This document shows positions 48,351 to 48,379 of a DNA stretch of 48,379 nt, one piece after another. Every line of letters begins with the position of its first letter. The first letter of the stretch is position 1. Source of the DNA: Streptomyces sp. MMG1121 (GTDB lineage Bacteria; Actinomycetota; Actinomycetes; Streptomycetales; Streptomycetaceae); the NCBI RefSeq assembly GCF_001280015.1, contig NZ_LGDV01000209.1, positions 1 to 48,379 on the forward strand, read 5' to 3'. The notes below the pieces were generated by a model that saw only the letters and a program-made list of their open reading frames with translations, was not told the origin of the DNA and did no database searches. A program made the position numbers and the translations under genes.

Positions 48351-48379
48351 GGTTGGGGGGGGAGGGGGGGGGGGGGGAA
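48351..48379. repeat. Poly-G tract at the window end
   Basis: The last 27 bases are almost pure G, including a run of 14 or more. Such a run is unlike the rest of the region and looks like a contig end or base-calling artefact. Confidence 0.7.

Overview
The window is chromosomal DNA of a Streptomyces or very close relative. Evidence: very high GC, strong GC3 bias, many GTG starts, and the gene order ribF-truB-rbfA-ylxP-infB-ylxR-nusA-rimP followed by proS and the ispG-rseP-dxr block. I saw no tRNA, rRNA, CRISPR array, transposase or integrase.

Region 1 (1-2161): the end of a proline-rich MinD/ParA-type ATPase of the kind found in actinobacterial type VII (ESX) clusters, closed by a long bidirectional hairpin. 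Region 2 (2180-14487, all minus strand): ribF, a large fusion protein with trypsin-like and STAND-like NTPase parts, then the translation and transcription block truB, rbfA, ylxP, infB, ylxR, nusA, rimP. Region 3 (14731-16702, plus): a lipoprotein gene, a ferritin-like DUF4439 gene, and an aminoglycoside-phosphotransferase-fold protein that has lost its catalytic residues. Region 4 (16757-26542): proS, two GNAT acetyltransferases, a decayed XRE/DUF397/HATPase locus, then ispG, rseP and dxr. Region 5 (26084-29067): two small secreted proteins and a long acyl-CoA dehydrogenase.

Region 6 (29278-44969) is the most interesting part. It looks like a self-contained xyloglucan-utilisation island: a LacI regulator, GH31 alpha-xylosidase, secreted GH12 endoglucanase, GH95 alpha-fucosidase-type enzyme, GH42 beta-galactosidase, a shrunken but in-frame remnant of a GH74 xyloglucanase, a two-permease/one-lipoprotein sugar importer without its own ATPase, and a GH3 beta-glucosidase with a beta-trefoil insert. 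Four palindromes built on GAAGCGCTTC sit only in front of the three outward-reading transcription units of the island, so the LacI protein probably controls all of it. Proposed flow: GH12 cuts the polymer outside, the importer takes up decorated oligosaccharides, and cytoplasmic GH95, GH42, GH31 and GH3 remove fucose, galactose, xylose and glucose in turn.

Region 7 (44970-48379): an S53 (sedolisin) secreted peptidase, an aldehyde dehydrogenase, and a window end that runs into a long poly-G tract. Functions are assigned from sequence motifs alone; no database search was possible.
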